Position numbers and translations under genes: made by a program. Below, piece by piece: positions 62,796 through 64,000 of a DNA stretch of 64,000 bases (position 1 is the stretch's first letter; each line of letters opens with the position of its first letter). The notes beneath the pieces are model-generated. The model was not told the DNA's origin, ran no database searches, and saw only the letters and a list, made by a program, of their open reading frames with translations. Origin of the DNA: Flavobacterium psychroterrae (GTDB taxonomy: Bacteria; Bacteroidota; Bacteroidia; Flavobacteriales; Flavobacteriaceae); the NCBI RefSeq assembly GCF_018380615.1, contig NZ_JAGYVZ010000021.1:1-64000 (forward strand), given 5' to 3'.

Positions 62796-64000
62796 CTATT
62801 TTTGATTGTACTCAAAAACATTATCCCATAATTCATCAATTGTCACAAGTGCTTTCTCTAAAGCTATAACTTGCCATTTGCCATTTGTTTCTATACCAAG
62901 ACCAATATTTTTTAATTTTGACAAAGCATCTTTTACGTTAAAATCCAGATCTGTGTTGAGCTTAGTTTTGAACCAGTTTTCAATTTCATCGTCAAGTTCC
63001 TGAGCAGTTAAAGGTTTTTCGCTTCTATACAAAAACGTGTATGCCAGAATGGTTTCCTTAAGCACTTCCTCTTCAGATGAATTTAATAAGGAGTAAAAAG
63101 CACCGCTATTGTTTCCTAAATTCTTAAAATAAAGACTGTCTGAAAGTATTTTTGAATATTTAATTTTCTTGTTTACAAAATTACTGTATTGACGAAATAA
63201 GTACAAAGACAAGATTCCCAAAGCAATTAAACCTTGATTTAATGAAGCTTTACTGTTTAGTAAATCAATCGCTTCGCCAGTTTGGTATGCTCCATACATA
63301 CCTATTAATGCAGGAATTACGGTAGTACTCAATAATGAAATTCCGCCGCCAATACCCGGAACCCAAAAGAATAATTTGTCCTTTGCAGACATTCTTGGAA
63401 TTGCGTTTGGAAAAATGGTTTCGATATCATTTTTTGGAACTCGTTTGAAAATTTTTAAGGCAATAGTTCCCGGATCAATAGGCATTTTTCCTAATTTGAC
63501 TTTTTTCTCTGTAAGATAATCTTCCTCATTATAATTAAGATAAATCATTACACGGTCATAATATTCAATCTCAATTTCTTTTTTCCAAAAGATATATTTT
63601 TTGACTTTTTCTTTAGCTTTATGATGACCACGAACGTATAATTCGTAATCTTTAAAAGCATTAAAATCAATTGATAGCCTCAAACCTATTAAATCTGAGT
63701 CTTCAAAGGCTTTGTCTAAAGTTTCCTCATCGATTCTGCGATAATTACCTTGCTCTAAAACTGTTCGAAGGGTTTGCTTAAAAACTGTGAAATCGCTTTT
63801 TCCTAAAAAACTTTTGCGTTCTTTTACGCTTAAATCCGGATCAAATAAAGCATAATGCTGTTTTAAATTTCGGTTGAGGTTAAAAGCTTCATAATGAAAA
63901 TAATGTTCGATGATATCAAATAGTTTTTTGAAATCGTCGATTTTTTTTTGATCATGATCGAAATAGGTTATTTGTTGTTCGAGTAAGAATTCCTTATTAA
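62796..64000 (-). CDS. TMEM143/DUF3754 family protein, 5' part outside the window
   Basis: At least 401 codons on the minus strand, open to the window edge, so the start is not visible. Seen: an N-terminal region (NKEFLLEQQITYFDHD ... HYFHYEAFNLN), IPRMSAKDKLFFWVPGIGGG, a pair of hydrophobic helices (STTVIPALIGMYGAY and QGLIALGILSLYLF), DSLYFKNLGNNSGAFYSLLN and a helical C-terminal domain. These are marks of the TMEM143 domain, found in a mitochondrial protein and many bacteria, function unknown. A TTG at 63683 would give a shorter form but cuts into conserved sequence. Confidence 0.8.
   Translation of the reverse strand, partial: NKEFLLEQQITYFDHDQKKIDDFKKLFDIIEHYFHYEAFNLNRNLKQHYALFDPDLSVKERKSFLGKSDFTVFKQTLRTVLEQGNYRRIDEETLDKAFEDSDLIGLRLSIDFNAFKDYELYVRGHHKAKEKVKKYIFWKKEIEIEYYDRVMIYLNYNEEDYLTEKKVKLGKMPIDPGTIALKIFKRVPKNDIETIFPNAIPRMSAKDKLFFWVPGIGGGISLLSTTVIPALIGMYGAYQTGEAIDLLNSKASLNQGLIALGILSLYLFRQYSNFVNKKIKYSKILSDSLYFKNLGNNSGAFYSLLNSSEEEVLKETILAYTFLYRSEKPLTAQELDDEIENWFKTKLNTDLDFNVKDALSKLKNIGLGIETNGKWQVIALEKALVTIDELWDNVFEYNQK

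Overview
The window looks like chromosomal DNA of a Flavobacterium or close relative (Bacteroidota). The evidence is a low-GC sequence, promoters of the TAnnTTTG type instead of TATAAT, many weak ribosome binding sites and TTG starts, the gliding genes gldB and gldC, an adhesin with a type IX secretion (T9SS type B) C-terminal domain next to a PorP/SprF-like protein, DUF5916, DUF6702, and a division/wall cluster in Bacteroidota order. No prophage, insertion sequence, CRISPR array or rRNA was seen.

Region by region: 0.2-5.2 kb holds a DUF5916 outer-membrane protein and two convergent L,D-transpeptidases. 5.2-7 kb holds a decayed GNAT gene, two identical tRNA-Gly(TCC) genes and peptidase E. 7-12 kb is a tight operon of three small secreted carboxypeptidase-regulatory-like proteins and a DUF6702 protein, followed by an M1 metallopeptidase. 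12-15.4 kb has tatA-like, PAP2 phosphatase, a repeat-rich gap, a PhyH-family dioxygenase, an O-methyltransferase and a helical lipoprotein. 15.6-19 kb is a YceI/porin cluster in which two YceI genes share a duplicated upstream operator. 19-24 kb has rlmN, a polyprenyl synthase, and the LemA and DUF2207 pair. 24.5-27 kb is an ECF sigma factor with its own candidate promoter, a partner membrane gene interrupted by a stop codon, a 14-bp tandem repeat and a barrel protein. 27-34 kb has dnaG, a LuxR-type response regulator, nadE, gldB-gldC, engB and an alpha/beta hydrolase.

34.2-50.6 kb is the complete division/wall cluster mraZ-rsmH-ftsL-ftsI-murE-mraY-murD-ftsW-murG-murC-ftsQ-ftsA-ftsZ, preceded by GTGG boxes at about 10-bp spacing that look like MraZ operators. 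It supplies the lipid II precursor enzymes (except MurF, which is not here), the septal transpeptidase/glycosyltransferase pair and the Z-ring proteins. A YqeY protein and tRNA-Arg(TCG) follow.

52-58 kb is a 1,600-residue repeat adhesin plus its PorP/SprF-like partner. 58-64 kb is an accessory stretch: an AAA ATPase, a six-helix membrane protein, a lipoprotein, an Mpo1-like protein, a protein that resembles bacterial gasdermins, a small membrane protein and a TMEM143-type protein cut by the window end. The gasdermin-like gene, the interrupted sigma-partner gene, the MraZ boxes, the duplicated YceI operator and the nested palindromic repeats are the items most worth a second look.
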